Translations under genes and position numbers: made by a program
Shown here: positions 20,781-29,217 of the stretch, one piece after another
How positions within the stretch are numbered: position 1 is the first letter of the stretch
Layout of the letters: the number at the start of each line of letters is the position of its first letter
Notes under the pieces: generated by a model
Database searches by the model: none
What the model was told of the DNA's origin: nothing
The model's input: the letters and a program-made list of their open reading frames with translations, nothing else
DNA from: a virus
Reading direction: 5' to 3' (one strand)
IMG/VR virus record: IMGVR_UViG_3300020735_000046
Coordinates: 1-29,895 of that record
Length of the DNA: 29,895 nt

Positions 20781-21478
20781 AGCCCACCGTGGCCGTGGTC
20801 ACGGCAACAACCAACCGGGCGACTCTCAAACAAGCTATGAAGAGCGTGGACGAGCAGACCTATCCCTGCACCCACTATGTCATTATTGACGGGGTACGGG
20901 GCAACGACACCATGTCGTATGACGACCCGCCCAACCGGCATATTCTGAGACTGCCCAAGGCAACCGGCAAGAACGGGATCATGAACGGGGCGATCTGCGC
21001 TATGGCCCCCTACATCTGCACCGAAGATTACATCTGCTACCTGGACGACGATAACTGGTTTGAGCCAAACCATGTCGAGTCCCTCATGGATGTCATTGGC
21101 AATAACGCCTACGCCTATTCCCTGAGAAACCTCATCTGGCCCACCAACAAGTTCTATGCCCGCGACGACGGCGAGAGCCTTGGTCATTACGGCGATCTGG
21201 TCGATGTGAACTGTTACATGTTCAAAAGAGAGGTTTGCGCCGGTATCGCCCCTCTCTGGTACAAGACCACCGGAGACTTGATGATCGGGGACCGCTACGT
21301 TTGGGAGGCGTTACGCCAGAACAACACCCCCTGGGCGGCGTCGGGCAAGTACACGGTCAACTATCGCATCTCAGCCAACAAGGACATGCGCGGGTTCTTC
21401 TTCTTGAAGAACATCCAGAAACGGGCGCAGTATCCTGATGGATTTCCTTGGCGGGCCGAAACATGTCTTTCAACATAA
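20777..21478 (+). CDS. family-2-like glycosyltransferase
   Basis: 233 residues. VAVVTATTNRATLKQAMKSV at the start, YVIIDGVRGND, and YLDDDNWFEP (D90-D92, the metal-binding DxD/DDD) give the standard GT2 (GT-A) plan. NGIMNGAICAM matches the N/A segment preceding DDD. The C-terminal part has DLVDVNCYMFKREV and a GDRYVWEAL segment, where catalytic-base residues usually sit. Overlaps the radical SAM gene by 4 bases and the terminase gene by 16. Probably works with the radical SAM enzyme. Confidence 0.8.
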   Translation: MKPTVAVVTATTNRATLKQAMKSVDEQTYPCTHYVIIDGVRGNDTMSYDDPPNRHILRLPKATGKNGIMNGAICAMAPYICTEDYICYLDDDNWFEPNHVESLMDVIGNNAYAYSLRNLIWPTNKFYARDDGESLGHYGDLVDVNCYMFKREVCAGIAPLWYKTTGDLMIGDRYVWEALRQNNTPWAASGKYTVNYRISANKDMRGFFFLKNIQKRAQYPDGFPWRAETCLST

Positions 21479-23226
21479 AGCATTTCTACCGCTTCTGTTC
21501 TCAGCTACGCATTGAGTCCAAGGAACACGGCCTTGTCACAATGGACAAGCTGCTCGGAAGCCAGACCTATGTGATGGACGAGATTGCCAAGGGGCTGGAA
21601 GAAGACATCCACTTCTTTGTCATTCTCAAGGGACGCCAGTTAGGCATCTCAACGATCAGCCTTGCCCTGGACCTTTACTGGCTGTTTACCCATCCCGGCC
21701 TACAGGGGACTATGACAACCCATAACGAAGAAAGCCGCGATCAGTTCAAGTCCACGCTTTCAATGTACATGGACGGGTTGCCCAAAGAATACAAAATCCC
21801 ACAGGTGCAGCATAACCGCAACCAGCTTACGCTGAAGAACCGCAGCCGCCTGTTCTATCAAATCGCCGGAACCAAGGCCAACGGAACTCTGGGGCGCGGC
21901 AAGGGCATCACCTTCCTGCACGGAACCGAAACATCGTCATGGGGCGATGAGGAGGGGCTTGCATCCCTTATCTCGTCACTGGCCGAAAAGAACCCGTCCC
22001 GCCTGTTCCTGTTTGAGTCCACCGCGCGTGGCTTCAACATGTTCCACGACATGTACACCACCGCCAAACGCGCCCGCACCCAGAAGGCTATCTTCTGCGG
22101 TTGGTGGCGCAACGAACTGTATAGCGTCACGGAAAACGACCCGATCTACAAAGTCTATTGGGACGGCAAGCTGCGTCCTGAAGAAAAGGAATGGATCAGG
22201 GACATCAAGAAACTCTACCAGTTTGAGATTACGCCAAACCAGTTGGCGTGGTGGCGCTGGAAAATGTACGAGGGCATCAAGGACGAATCCCTGATGTACC
22301 AGGAGTTTCCGCCGACAGAAGACTACGCCTTTGTCATGACCGGGACATCTTTCTTCAGCCATAGCCGCTGCACCGACTCGGCAAAGCTGTCCAAGTCAAA
22401 CCTACCTGATTATTACCGCTATGTCATGGGCGCGTATTTTCAGGACACTGAAGTTGTTAAATCTACTGAGAAGCTGGCAACCCTGAAGGTCTGGGAGGAA
22501 CCCGTTGATAACGGATATTATGTTATTGGTGCTGACCCTTCTTATGGGTCTTCAGATTATTCTGACCGTTTTTGTGTTCAGGTGTTTCGTTGCTATGCGG
22601 ATGGTCTTGACCAGGTTGCTGAGTTTTGCACAAGCGAACTCAACACCTACCAATTTGCTTGGGTCATCGCCCATCTCGCAGGTGCCTATCGAAACTCTAC
22701 TCTTAATCTGGAAGTTAATGGACCAGGACAAGCCGTCATTAATGAACTGAGGAACCTCAAGCGTCAGGCTGCAACGATTCAGGGTACGCAGGGCCGGGAC
22801 CTGATGAACGTCCTTGGTCACATGTCGCATTACATCTGGCGGCGCAATGACACTCTTGGCGGTCTGTCCAATAGCATTGGGTGGATGACCACCAGCGCTT
22901 CCAAGGAACGCATGATGTCCTACTTCAAAGATTACTTTGAACGCGGCATCATGGTCGTCAAGTCTATGGACCTGATCGAAGAAATGAAATCCATCGTCCG
23001 GGAAGGCGCTGTCATTGAAGCCTATGGCCGGGGCAAGGATGACCGGGTTATGGCGGCGGCTATGGCCTGTGCCGTCTATGCCGAGCAGGTCTGGCCTCGC
23101 CTGATCCAGAACAAGATTACGCGCGGCATTTCCAAGCGCCAGGAGGACTTTACGCCGGAACAACTTTCGGTACAGTCTGGCGTTTCAACTTACCTCAAAA
23201 AGATAGGGGTCTACGGAGCAAGGTAA
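21463..23226 (+). CDS. terL: terminase large subunit
   Basis: 587 residues from ATG 21463 (a TTG at 21448 is possible). N-terminal ATPase: LKGRQLGIST (residues 55-64) is the Walker A of the terminase-6/T4-type family, and ITFLHGTETSSW (149-160) the Walker B region with catalytic E156. C-terminal RNase-H-like nuclease: IGADPSYG (D358), LNLEVNGPG (E417) and GKDDRVMA (D526-D527). It would cut and pump DNA into the portal encoded downstream. Codons in 22504-22629 are unusually T-ending (28 of 42), against 5 of 40 in 22141-22260, suggesting a recombination patch at the domain junction. Confidence 0.92.
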   Translation: MSFNIKHFYRFCSQLRIESKEHGLVTMDKLLGSQTYVMDEIAKGLEEDIHFFVILKGRQLGISTISLALDLYWLFTHPGLQGTMTTHNEESRDQFKSTLSMYMDGLPKEYKIPQVQHNRNQLTLKNRSRLFYQIAGTKANGTLGRGKGITFLHGTETSSWGDEEGLASLISSLAEKNPSRLFLFESTARGFNMFHDMYTTAKRARTQKAIFCGWWRNELYSVTENDPIYKVYWDGKLRPEEKEWIRDIKKLYQFEITPNQLAWWRWKMYEGIKDESLMYQEFPPTEDYAFVMTGTSFFSHSRCTDSAKLSKSNLPDYYRYVMGAYFQDTEVVKSTEKLATLKVWEEPVDNGYYVIGADPSYGSSDYSDRFCVQVFRCYADGLDQVAEFCTSELNTYQFAWVIAHLAGAYRNSTLNLEVNGPGQAVINELRNLKRQAATIQGTQGRDLMNVLGHMSHYIWRRNDTLGGLSNSIGWMTTSASKERMMSYFKDYFERGIMVVKSMDLIEEMKSIVREGAVIEAYGRGKDDRVMAAAMACAVYAEQVWPRLIQNKITRGISKRQEDFTPEQLSVQSGVSTYLKKIGVYGAR

Positions 23227-23675
23227 TGGCTAGTATTTCAGATGCTTTAAAGGCGGCGATACAGCAGCAAAAAGACCTTTCGCCACAACAGTATTTGCAG
23301 CGCAACGTGCCGTGGTCGCAACAGAATTGGCAAACCCAAATGGCCAAGCTGTCACCGGAGAAAGAGACTCAATTTTTGCAATGGGTTAAACAAAACCAAG
23401 TGCCAGTTAATCTGACTTCGCAAACCCCAGATTACGACATGCGTGGGTTTTGGCTTGCCCTTCAGAACAAAGACCCACGGGCTATGACGGCGGTAAACCC
23501 AACCGATAAAAAGCTGCATTACCCGGATTATTGGAAAACTCCCTACCACAAATCATTCAGCAATGAATCACAGTGGGCCAAATCAAATGCGCCGAAGTGG
23601 CAGCAAAGCGGGGAAACGTCTTACCTTGCGACACCCCAGGGCCAGGTCATCTTTGTGGAACGCCCTGAGAAATGA
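23226..23675 (+). CDS. conserved phage protein with DYDMRGFW motif
   Basis: 149 residues. The central TPDYDMRGFWLALQN and KLHYPDYWKTPYHKSFSNESQWA segments match a conserved small phage protein family (DYDMRGF...H-PD-xKxPxHxTFSxES) found near virion genes in many phages. It has no proven function; the placement between terminase and portal suggests an assembly or virion role. A TAATG overlap joins it to the terminase. Confidence 0.7.
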   Translation: MASISDALKAAIQQQKDLSPQQYLQRNVPWSQQNWQTQMAKLSPEKETQFLQWVKQNQVPVNLTSQTPDYDMRGFWLALQNKDPRAMTAVNPTDKKLHYPDYWKTPYHKSFSNESQWAKSNAPKWQQSGETSYLATPQGQVIFVERPEK

Positions 23676-24055
23676 TGACCAAGAAGGAAATCAGGGCAGC
23701 GGTTGAACGGTTCATAGCCGACGAAACCACCAATATGAGCGAGCGCTTGATGGCGGAATTGGCCGGAATTTCCATCGACACCTTCCGAAACGTCTTCAAG
23801 CACAAGACCACGGACATTACTCCGACCACCCAAATCAGGATGGAACGCGCCTTAAAGGCCCTCGAAAACGGGGAAGTGTCCATTTACAAGCGCCGGGATC
23901 GAACCCGGTACATTGCCTACCGCAAAGAAGCCAAAATCCCCCTCAATCCCGGCCTTCGCCTGACTCTAAAGGGTGGGCAGGTGGGCTTGAAAGTTGGGAT
24001 GCGGAACAAGAATTGTTATACCGAAACGACCTTCAAGGAAGAACTGGAGAGGTAA
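23672..24055 (+). CDS. helix-turn-helix protein, possible small terminase or regulator
   Basis: 127 residues. NMSERLMAELAGISIDTFRNVFKHKTTDITPTTQIRMERALKAL reads as a five-helix XRE-like helix-turn-helix. The C-terminal half is basic with a strand-rich RLTLKGGQVGLKVGMRNK segment. A HTH protein between terminase and portal could be the small terminase subunit or a late regulator; the XRE look favours a regulator. Overlaps the previous gene by 4 bases and abuts the next. Confidence 0.6.
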   Translation: MMTKKEIRAAVERFIADETTNMSERLMAELAGISIDTFRNVFKHKTTDITPTTQIRMERALKALENGEVSIYKRRDRTRYIAYRKEAKIPLNPGLRLTLKGGQVGLKVGMRNKNCYTETTFKEELER

Positions 24056-24520
24056 ATGGCTATCCTGAACCGCTTTATCTGCTCAAAACACGGCGAATTT
24101 GATGCCTGGAGCGACGATGCAGTACGCTGCCCGAAGCCCAAGTGCCGCTGCAAACCCCGCCAGATGGTGTCGGGACCGTCTATTCGGACCTCTACCCGCA
24201 CCGCCGACATGGACAAAACCCTGACCAACTTGGCGTCGGACTATAACATGACCAACATCAAGTCCACCAAAGAGGGGGACAACCAGGCCGGTTACTTTAC
24301 CCGAAACAATGCGACCAAACCCGCCGAACCCCGGCCCGGAGATTCCGTGATGTGGGGCAACACGGGCAGTTTCTCCATGCAGAACATTATGGGCGGAGGC
24401 GCTTTTAAATCTGTACGCGGCGAGAGTGTTGGTGTAAAACCCACTGATGTCGGTGTAAAAAGGGGACCAACCACGGCCAGTTATGTTGCTGACCATGAGA
24501 ACCTGAAGATTGACAAATGA
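24056..24520 (+). CDS. small protein with N-terminal zinc-ribbon-like motif
   Basis: 154 residues. ICSKHGEFDAWSDDAVRCPKPKCRCK gives C9, H12, C26, C30 and C32, a zinc-ribbon of the type found in small phage proteins. The rest is disordered and Gly/Asn/Thr-rich. Its stop overlaps the portal ATG (TGA/ATGA). Probably a conserved phage gene of unknown function; it may help portal or terminase assembly. Confidence 0.65.
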   Translation: MAILNRFICSKHGEFDAWSDDAVRCPKPKCRCKPRQMVSGPSIRTSTRTADMDKTLTNLASDYNMTNIKSTKEGDNQAGYFTRNNATKPAEPRPGDSVMWGNTGSFSMQNIMGGGAFKSVRGESVGVKPTDVGVKRGPTTASYVADHENLKIDK

Positions 24521-26142
24521 GACTACCTAAAGACCTGATCGAGCGAGAGTATTTCGTAAACGACCTGATCCAGAAGTGTCAGGTTAGCGTCGAAGCCCGT
24601 CGTGCGGATTATTCTTCTCTCAGGTCTTTCTATCTCTTTGGCGCTGGCCCGGAAGAAAGTCCCGCCCAGTTCAACAAGATTTACCCCACCATCGACCAGC
24701 TAATCAGCTTCCTGTACGCCGCTGATACCACCCGCTTTACAATCAACCTGGGGGCCACGGCACCGAAGTTTGAGTACGATAAGCTGACCACTCTGGTCGA
24801 ATCCCTGAACGACAAGTGGATGGATTCTGGAGGGGACAAGTCTTTCCTTTCCGCGATTACTTGGGCGCTTTGCTTCAACTCCTGCTTTATCAAGCTGGTC
24901 TGGCGTGACGGCGTTCACCCCTATGTGGTTGTCCCGGCCAGCATGGGCGTCTTGCGCGAGGATATTGCCTCGACTGACCGTCAGGAGGCCGTTGTCCAAA
25001 GCTACTACATCACCAAGTCAGACCTTTACGCCCGCTTGTATTCGCACCCCAAAAGGGACGACATCATCAAGCGCATTGAGTCGGCGCAGCATGAGGTTGA
25101 GCATGTTCCGGCTGCGGTTGACCGCATTGTGCTTTCCCAAACCAATCCCACTATCTACGGCACGGTGAACCTGGACCTGTACGGGTTTAACCGCATGAAG
25201 GCCGAGGTGGCCGAAGACACCGTGGAAATGCGGGAATTGTGGGTCTGGAACGACGAAGAAGACGATTACCAAGTCATTACCGTCGCTGATCCCAACGTCA
25301 TTGTGTATGACCGCCCCGGCAAGGAACTGTATCTGAAGGGCGAATTGCCGTTCATTCAGGTCTGCCCCTACCCCCAGATTGACTATTATTGGGGTCAATC
25401 AGGCGTTCAAAAGCTGCTTTTGCTTCAGCAAATGCGGAACAAGCGGGTTACGGAAATCCTTGATTTGCTGTCCAAGCAGGTCAATCCGCCCACTTTCCTG
25501 ACCGGCATTAGCGGTATTCAGGACGAACGCGACTTTGCCCTGAACCGTCCTGGCGGGCTTATGTCTTCGGACATGCCCAACTCCGATATTAAGCGTCTGG
25601 CCCCTGACCTGCCTGACGATCTATTCCGCGAAGTACGCGAGATTGACGCCATGTTTGAGGAGGCAAGCGGCATTGGCGCTGTGCTTTCCGGGCGTGGCGA
25701 ACAAGGTGTGCGGTCCTCTGGCCATGCGTCCCAGCTTGCGAGGCTTGGTTCTTCTCGCGCTAAAAAGGCGGCTTTGGTTATTGAGGATTCCCTTGCTCGC
25801 GTGGCTACGCAGTACATGAAACTGCTCCAGCAACACGATGCTACTCACTACACCGATGATAAAGGCAACAAGTTTGTCTTGGAGCAGTTCACCAAAGACT
25901 ACAGCGTAAAGGTCGATGCCCACAGCAACAGTCCGATCTTCATGGAAGACATGAGGACGCTGGCATTTGAACTTCTCAAAGCCGGGGCCATTGACAAAGA
26001 ATCGCTTTTGGATTTGCTTGATCCTCCGATGAAACAGCTTCTCAAGAGGCGGTTGAAATTGATGCAGGAAGCCCAGGCGAAAGAACCGCCCCCGCCCGCA
26101 GACGGCGGGATGAAGTCCATCCAAGGGGGCAAGCGTGGCTGA
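24517..26142 (+). CDS. portal protein
   Basis: 541 residues. Long mixed helix/strand protein of usual portal length, with NKIYPTIDQLISFLYAADTTRF and WALCFNSCFIKLVWRDG near the N terminus, LPFIQVCPYPQIDYYWGQSGVQKLLLLQQMRNKRVTEIL-type stem segments near 285-325, then EIDAMFEEASGIGAVLSGRGEQGVRSSGHASQL, a hinge/clip-like pattern seen in podovirus portals, and a long C-terminal helix region. Pro-rich tail. Directly after terminase-associated genes and before scaffold and capsid, as in classic packaging cassettes. Confidence 0.85.
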   Translation: MRLPKDLIEREYFVNDLIQKCQVSVEARRADYSSLRSFYLFGAGPEESPAQFNKIYPTIDQLISFLYAADTTRFTINLGATAPKFEYDKLTTLVESLNDKWMDSGGDKSFLSAITWALCFNSCFIKLVWRDGVHPYVVVPASMGVLREDIASTDRQEAVVQSYYITKSDLYARLYSHPKRDDIIKRIESAQHEVEHVPAAVDRIVLSQTNPTIYGTVNLDLYGFNRMKAEVAEDTVEMRELWVWNDEEDDYQVITVADPNVIVYDRPGKELYLKGELPFIQVCPYPQIDYYWGQSGVQKLLLLQQMRNKRVTEILDLLSKQVNPPTFLTGISGIQDERDFALNRPGGLMSSDMPNSDIKRLAPDLPDDLFREVREIDAMFEEASGIGAVLSGRGEQGVRSSGHASQLARLGSSRAKKAALVIEDSLARVATQYMKLLQQHDATHYTDDKGNKFVLEQFTKDYSVKVDAHSNSPIFMEDMRTLAFELLKAGAIDKESLLDLLDPPMKQLLKRRLKLMQEAQAKEPPPPADGGMKSIQGGKRG

Positions 26143-26278
26143 CAGAAGCACCACCGGGGACCAGCCGAGAATGACGGCCAGCCAAATCTCTGATACTCAG
26201 AGGAGTCCTTCGGTAAAATACCGCACAACCAACGTCAAACCGGCCAAGAGGACAGGGCGGGTTGCGACAAGGAGTTAA
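26135..26278 (+). CDS. 47-residue basic protein with GTG start
   Basis: GTG 26135 lies inside the end of the portal gene, four to five bases after GGGGG. The frame gives a Ser/Thr/Arg-rich basic peptide (VADRSTTGDQPRMTAS...KPAKRTGRVATRS) with no Cys. Its stop is followed, two bases on, by the 14-residue gene at 26281. Net positive charge is high in the last third. Could bind DNA or pack with the next two peptides; no family recognised. Confidence 0.45.
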   Translation: MADRSTTGDQPRMTASQISDTQRSPSVKYRTTNVKPAKRTGRVATRS

Positions 26279-26280
26279 AA

Positions 26281-26325
26281 ATGTACAAGAAGATGAAGCG
26301 CAGCAAGCGCAAGTCGAAGCGCTAA
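26281..26325 (+). CDS. 14-residue Lys/Arg microprotein 1
   Basis: ATG at 26281 with AAGGAG six bases upstream gives MYKKMKRSKRKSKR, nine of 14 residues Lys or Arg. Too short for usual gene finding but with a very good ribosome site and a clear stop. It looks like a protamine-type DNA-binding peptide. A similar gene follows at 26371, supporting that it is real. Confidence 0.5.
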   Translation: MYKKMKRSKRKSKR

Positions 26326-26370
26326 GGTATTGTTTTCAGGGGATATAACTCAACGCCAACGGAGATTACC

Positions 26371-26415
26371 ATGGCAAAGCATAAGGCGAAGCGCGGTCGT
26401 AAGGCCAAGCGCTAA
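26371..26415 (+). CDS. 14-residue Lys/Arg microprotein 2
   Basis: ATG at 26371, seven bases after a GGAG at 26360-26363 (AACGGAGATTACC), gives MAKHKAKRGRKAKR, eight of 14 residues Lys or Arg plus one His. Same length as the first microprotein, and both end KxKR; likely a duplicated or convergent pair. A capsid DNA-condensing or packaging role is inferred from charge and place alone. Confidence 0.5.
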   Translation: MAKHKAKRGRKAKR

Positions 26416-26451
26416 CTAATAAACGGGTCAGACCCGGTTATTGGCTTCTGA

Positions 26452-26480
26452 CGCGGGGCGGAAGTAAAAAATACCCCGCG
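26452..26480. other. perfect 7-bp hairpin CGCGGGG/CCCCGCG
   Basis: Arms 26452-26458 and 26474-26480, 15-base loop. Lies in the gap between the microproteins and the Pro/Gly-rich gene, together with a smaller CGGGT/ACCCG hairpin near 26423-26435. TTGACG at 26487-26492 follows but has a weak -10 (TATCTA). May be a terminator/promoter boundary. Confidence 0.5.
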
Positions 26481-26546
26481 ACATCTTGACGCACCCCCAC
26501 ATTCGGTATCTACAACAACGTCAGTGTTCTTTTGGGCCTGATGCTT

Positions 26547-27056
26547 ATGGCAGATATTTCGCCGGATCGTCTTCAGTCGATGCTTCAATCTGATATGGGC
26601 GGTGCCGCACCCACTGGTGCTGCGACTCCCGCTGAAGCTGCGCCGGGACCGATGGCCGCGCCGATGTCTACCCCCGAACCCAAGATGGGCAACAAGGAAG
26701 GCGCGATGGTCAATCTGGCTATGGCGCTGGATTTGATTGAACAGGCTATTCCGTCGCTTGGTTCTGAAAGCGATGAAGGCCAGAAGGCGATGGCGGCGAT
26801 TCGTTCGCTCTCTGGTCTTCTGGGTCCGAAGAAGCCCCGCACCAACGAACTTCAGCCCGCAGAAATTTTGCAGCTTTTGGGGTCTTTGCCCCAGGCCGGA
26901 AACGTCACCCCGGAAGTTGCCGCCGTTCTCGGCCCGCGTCCTTCGACGCCCCCCAAGCCAGTTATTCCGCCGCCTTCTCCGGGTGGCGCACCTATGCCGG
27001 GAGGAATGCCCGGTGGACCTATGCCGGGGGGGATTCCCGGCGCACCGCCGATGTGA
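26547..27056 (+). CDS. Pro/Gly-rich protein of the head cluster
   Basis: 169 residues from ATG 26547 (MADISPDRLQ); TTG 26532 and ATG 26541 are in-frame alternatives and no ribosome site decides between them. The N-terminal third is Ala/Pro/Met-rich and disordered, a helical part (LAMALDLIEQAIPSLGSESDEGQKAMAAIRSL) follows, and the C terminus is a Pro/Gly/Met repeat (GGAPMPGGMPGGPMPGG...). Between portal and scaffold-like genes; probably a head assembly protein. No named family recognised. Confidence 0.6.
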   Translation: MADISPDRLQSMLQSDMGGAAPTGAATPAEAAPGPMAAPMSTPEPKMGNKEGAMVNLAMALDLIEQAIPSLGSESDEGQKAMAAIRSLSGLLGPKKPRTNELQPAEILQLLGSLPQAGNVTPEVAAVLGPRPSTPPKPVIPPPSPGGAPMPGGMPGGPMPGGIPGAPPM

Positions 27057-27062
27057 GGTAAC

Positions 27063-27251
27063 ATGGAACTCTTTAAGCCGCGTGGCGCTTCGCAGCCCCG
27101 CCGTCCCACTGACAACAAGCAGCAGAACGGCCAGATCGTCAATACGCCGCGCTATGCGGAATTTGGTGGCCTGAACGGCGCGACCAAGACCGGCCCGCGC
27201 AGCAAGTACCAGCAGCTTTCGAAGCCTGGTGACACCAAGAAAGTCATCTGA
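27063..27251 (+). CDS. small basic protein of the head cluster
   Basis: 62 residues, Lys/Arg/Gln/Asn-rich and disordered (FKPRGASQPRRPTDNKQQNG, NGATKTGPRSKYQQ). GAGGT lies before the ATG six bases after the previous stop. Another small basic protein near the microproteins; unknown role. Confidence 0.5.
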   Translation: MELFKPRGASQPRRPTDNKQQNGQIVNTPRYAEFGGLNGATKTGPRSKYQQLSKPGDTKKVI

Positions 27252-27266
27252 GGAAGGTAGGGGATT

Positions 27267-27809
27267 ATGGCCACTCTCGAAGACTTGGGCTCTGACGCCC
27301 GCGACGAACTGGCGCTTCTGGCGCGTGAACTTTCCGATAGCCCGGAAACTCGCAAGGAATTTTTGCGTCTTGCCAAGATGAGGCGTCCGAACATGCCGGT
27401 TCCTGAACTGGACCTGGATGAGCGGATGAACCAGGTAACAAACACCTCGGATGCCAAGTTGGCCGCACTTGAAGCCAAGCTGGCTGAAAAGGACATGCGG
27501 GCTGAACTGGAACGTCGCCGCCGGTCTCTCAAGGAAAAGGGCTTGGCCAAGGACGATGAAGACGTGACCGCCATTGAAAAGCTGATGCTTGAGAAGGGTA
27601 TCACCAGCCATGACACGGCTGCGGAATACCACAAGTGGATGTCTCAGTCTGCCACACCCACGCCGCCGACTTACAACCGGAACGTATTTGATCCCAATAC
27701 GCGCAGAGATTTGAACCCGTACTGGAAGAATCCGGTTACGGCGGCACGGGATGAAGCAGCGAAGGCCCTGACGGAACTTCGGAAGAATCCGAAGATCGTT
27801 GGGTTTTAA
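27267..27809 (+). CDS. probable scaffold protein
   Basis: 180 residues, highly charged and helical, with a heptad-like central region (AKLAALEAKLAEKDMRAELERRRRSLKEKG) typical of coiled-coil scaffolds, then a Pro/Asn-rich C-terminal part (TPPTYNRNVFDPNTR) and a basic end. AGGGGATT precedes the ATG. Direct neighbour of the major capsid gene, the standard place for a scaffold. No protease motif is seen. Confidence 0.7.
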   Translation: MATLEDLGSDARDELALLARELSDSPETRKEFLRLAKMRRPNMPVPELDLDERMNQVTNTSDAKLAALEAKLAEKDMRAELERRRRSLKEKGLAKDDEDVTAIEKLMLEKGITSHDTAAEYHKWMSQSATPTPPTYNRNVFDPNTRRDLNPYWKNPVTAARDEAAKALTELRKNPKIVGF

Positions 27810-27846
27810 TGTTTTTAGGGGATAGGAACCTTTAGGAGAATAAAAC

Positions 27847-28857
27847 ATGCCGATTGGTGGTGGTATACTACCCGCATCTGGCACACAGCAGTATACGGAA
27901 CTTACCTACGTCACCCGGCGTGCGTTTATTCCAAAGATGGTTGTCCAGATCTACAACTCGACGCCGCTTCTTGCGGCTCTTATCGCTAACTCGCAGTCTG
28001 CCTCCGGCGGTGTGTCCTCCGTGACCGCCCCTGTTCAGGGTGCCCAGTTTGTGAACGCTCAGTGGTCGGACTACAGCGGCTCGTTTAGCCAGCCGTCCGT
28101 TCAGCAGGGCGCTTACAATGCTGAGTTTAACCTGAAGCTAATGATTGCCCCGGTCCCCTTCCTGGGTATGGAAGGCGCTGTGCAGCAAGATTACGCGGTT
28201 ATCCCGCTGATCGAAGCCCGTATGAACGATGCGACCAACTGCATGATGGATGCTATGGCGACCTCGCTGTACACCAACACGACCAACAACCAGCAGTTCA
28301 TTGGTCTGCCCGCTGCGGTGGACGATGGTACTGGCACGGCGACCTACGGTAACATCAACCGTTCGACGTATGCCTGGTGGAAGTCCAAGCAGTACAACGC
28401 CGGTAACGTCAACCCGACCCGTCAGAACGTCCTTCAGTACATCAGCGGCACCGTGAAGAACGGCGCTGAAGTGCCGACCTTTGGCGTCTGCGGCTTTGGC
28501 ACCTGGACCCTGCTGGCGCAGGACTATGTTGGCCAGGAACAGTATGTCATCACCCCCGGCTCCGGCTTTGACGGTGATGCCAACGGTCCCCAGGCGGCGT
28601 TCCGCGCCCTCATGGTGGCGGGCGTTCCGATTTACCCGGACCCCTACTGCCCCGAAGGCACCCTGTACCTGCTGAACACCAACTACATGTCCCTGTACAT
28701 CCACGATCAGGGTTCGTTTGTGTTTACCGGCTTTGAGTCCACTCTGCCCAACTGGCAGATTGGTTACGTTGGTGCGGTCCTGATGATTGCGGAATTGGTT
28801 TCGACCAAGCCGAAGTCCATGACCAAAGTCACCAACTACAACAGCCTTAGCATTTAA
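27847..28857 (+). CDS. major capsid protein
   Basis: 336 residues, aromatic-rich, few charges, starting MPIGGGILPAS after the strong AGGAG ribosome site at 27834. Typical features are FIPKMVVQIYNSTPLLAALI near the N terminus, a central MNDATNCMMDAMATSLYTN region, FRALMVAGVPIYPDPYCPEGTLYLLN, and a C terminus with GSFVFTGFESTLPNWQIGYVGAVL. The segment order fits the HK97-fold capsid proteins of podo- and siphoviruses. It lies after the scaffold and before two decoration-type genes. Confidence 0.85.
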   Translation: MPIGGGILPASGTQQYTELTYVTRRAFIPKMVVQIYNSTPLLAALIANSQSASGGVSSVTAPVQGAQFVNAQWSDYSGSFSQPSVQQGAYNAEFNLKLMIAPVPFLGMEGAVQQDYAVIPLIEARMNDATNCMMDAMATSLYTNTTNNQQFIGLPAAVDDGTGTATYGNINRSTYAWWKSKQYNAGNVNPTRQNVLQYISGTVKNGAEVPTFGVCGFGTWTLLAQDYVGQEQYVITPGSGFDGDANGPQAAFRALMVAGVPIYPDPYCPEGTLYLLNTNYMSLYIHDQGSFVFTGFESTLPNWQIGYVGAVLMIAELVSTKPKSMTKVTNYNSLSI

Positions 28858-28868
28858 GGGAGGACCGG

Positions 28869-29207
28869 ATGTCTCTAGCACTAAATAAAATCCTGCTGGC
28901 CGGTTCCAATAGCACCACCAACACGGCTGGTGCGTATTGGCAGAACGCCAACATCACCGTGAATACGGCTGGCGCGAACGCCAACATCGTGATCCCGGCT
29001 GGAACCTATTACGCCAATACCCCTGCTAACTGCACGGTCTTGGGCAACCTGGGTGGCGCGTCTAACGTCACCATCGTTGCGGCCAATTCGGCTAGTTTGC
29101 TGGTTTCGGATGGCGTCAATATGTACGCCAACACCACGACCAACGGTACGCTGGTTCTAGTAACGGTGAACGGTGGTCAGGCAGCCAGCGGCACCTTCAC
29201 CAGCTAG
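28869..29207 (+). CDS. small Asn/Thr/Ala-rich virion (decoration-type) protein
   Basis: 112 residues, mostly beta-type with many NT, NA and TNG stretches and little charge. GGAGG is five bases before the ATG. Placed just after the capsid gene, where decoration or head-completion proteins are usual. It resembles the small virion proteins at 474 and 7988 only in composition. Confidence 0.6.
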   Translation: MSLALNKILLAGSNSTTNTAGAYWQNANITVNTAGANANIVIPAGTYYANTPANCTVLGNLGGASNVTIVAANSASLLVSDGVNMYANTTTNGTLVLVTVNGGQAASGTFTS

Positions 29208-29217
29208 GAGGTAGCCA

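Noticed and set aside
26412-27884. 490-residue minus-strand frame opposite head genes
   Set aside because: Its opposite strand has scaffold and Pro/Gly-rich head genes with good ribosome sites; the frame is Arg/Gly/His-rich noise.
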